NCBI GenBank assembly: GCA_003427395.1
Contig: BFEA01000579.1
Coordinates: 548,790-576,586, forward strand
Direction: 5' to 3'
Length of the DNA: 27,797 bases
Source: Chara braunii
Lineage: Eukaryota; Streptophyta; Charophyceae; Charales; Characeae
Below, one piece after another: positions 27,214 through 27,797 of this stretch. Made by a program: the position numbers and the translations under genes. The notes under the pieces were generated by a model. That model did not search any database, was not told the DNA's origin, and saw only the letters and a program-made list of their open reading frames with translations. Within the stretch, counting starts at the first letter, position 1. Each line of letters begins with the position of its first letter.

Positions 27214-27747
27214 GCCGAGGAGGAGAGAGAGAGAGAGAGGGGACTGACGCTGGGAGGGAGGAGAGAAGCCTCCAACTCCCAATACCTCAGGCGGCTATGG
27301 CCGCCAGTGACCCAGTCGCCGCTGCTGCTGCTCGCTCGCTACTGCTGCGCTGCGCTGCTCCTCGCTGCTCCTGCGCTAAAGATAGCGCCAGCGCTGATTA
27401 GCGTTGTACCATACCATACCGGTAGAATGCCGGTAAGTCGATACCTCGAAGTGAGGCCGGACCGGTTCTATATACCGGTGGGGCAGAGGTCGGCCTCAAT
27501 GCTGCGAGGCCTGGCCGTGCCCTGAACTGTCCAGATGGACGGTTCAGCCCCAACTGGCGGGCGGCAGCCTCAAGAGCGCCGCCAGGCCCAAACGGTAATG
27601 TCGTTTGGGCCTGCCCGTCGGGTCTGGTCCAAGGTGAGGCCTTTATGGCCTGTAGTACCCCCAAGGTCGGGCCTTTAGGCCCTGATGTGTCCCTCTAGCC
27701 CTAAGTCGGGTCTGGTAGGACCCGTGTGGCGTCGAAGATGTAACACA
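27214..27747 (-). mobile_element. LTR-like promoter block 2 (minus strand)
   Basis: On the minus strand the block begins TGTGTTACATCTTCGACGCC at 27747, immediately after a polypurine tract. It has GGGCCTAAAGGCCC-type palindromes, a TATA box near 27470, an AGCGCTGGCGCTAT motif near 27380, and purine/pyrimidine microsatellites. This order is that of an LTR read leftward, with the internal region of the element to the right, outside the window. The left boundary is not resolved. Superfamily cannot be told without the coding part. Confidence 0.5.
27468..27474 (-). promoter_or_regulatory. TATA box of LTR-like block 2
   Basis: TATATAG on the minus strand, flanked by GC-rich CCGGT and ACCGG that form an inverted repeat around it. 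About 275 bases from the LTR start, a usual place for an LTR promoter. Confidence 0.45.
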
Positions 27748-27758
27748 CTCCCCCTCTT
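27748..27758 (-). other. Polypurine tract next to LTR-like block 2
   Basis: AAGAGGGGGAG on the minus strand directly abuts TGTGTTACA. A purine run against a TG-starting LTR is the plus-strand priming site of LTR retrotransposons. Confidence 0.5.
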
Positions 27759-27797
27759 AAAAGACCGAGCTACCTGCGAGGGCGAAGTTGTCTGTCC

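Noticed and set aside
27030-27275. 81-codon poly-Ser frame
   Set aside because: Translation of the (AAG)n microsatellite on the minus strand.

Overview
The window looks like nuclear DNA from a large, repeat-rich genome of the green lineage. Supporting signs are long non-coding stretches, microsatellites, a spliced terminal exon, a plant-type L1 LINE with a DUF4283-like ORF1 and zf-RVT C-terminus, and a retroelement with an N-terminal GIY-YIG nuclease like the Chlamys group known from green algae and spike mosses. A streptophyte alga such as Chara is my best guess; it is inference, not shown by a marker gene.

Layout. 1-3000: a 678-bp MITE with perfect 20-bp terminal inverted repeats and TAA target duplication, a dispersed GC-rich repeat, a 27-bp minisatellite, and no convincing gene. 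3008-6392 (minus): a two-ORF retroelement. ORF1 is a Gag-like RGG/Pro-rich/coiled-coil/RS protein. ORF2 has GIY-YIG nuclease, a long basic linker, a CxC motif and RT fingers; the RT palm is missing and the thumb survives in another frame. ORF2's frame overlaps the end of ORF1 in the -1 frame and has no AUG for its first 66 codons. 7157-7318 (plus): the terminal exon of a host gene ending in a peptidoglycan-binding domain. 8360-9840: several copies of an A-tailed, hairpin-containing short repeat, two of them in inverted orientation. 9935-10730: a second copy of the GC-rich repeat and KpnI-containing repeats. 12105-12198: assembly gap in a poly-C tract.

12.25-20.9 kb (plus): a decayed LINE with an unusually long ORF1 (DUF4283-like, CCHC, long Gln-rich and unknown C-terminal part) and ORF2 (APE endonuclease, RT with FVDD, zf-RVT), carrying many stops and a few frameshifts. 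21.1-21.2 kb: degenerate telomere-like tract. 21.6-22.6 kb: A-tailed short repeat, then a minus-strand LTR-like promoter with 47-bp repeats. 22822-23371: a second MITE. 24.8-25.3 kb: TATC/TA microsatellite, a tRNA-derived SINE-like head and a 95-bp duplication around a single N. 26.5-27.2 kb: microsatellites. 27.2-27.75 kb: a second LTR-like block in minus orientation, followed by a polypurine tract, so its internal region lies beyond the window.

Only the peptidoglycan-binding exon looks like host coding sequence; all other coding sequence belongs to mobile elements. The best candidate for something undescribed is the 3-6.4 kb element, followed by the hairpin-bearing A-tailed repeat family.
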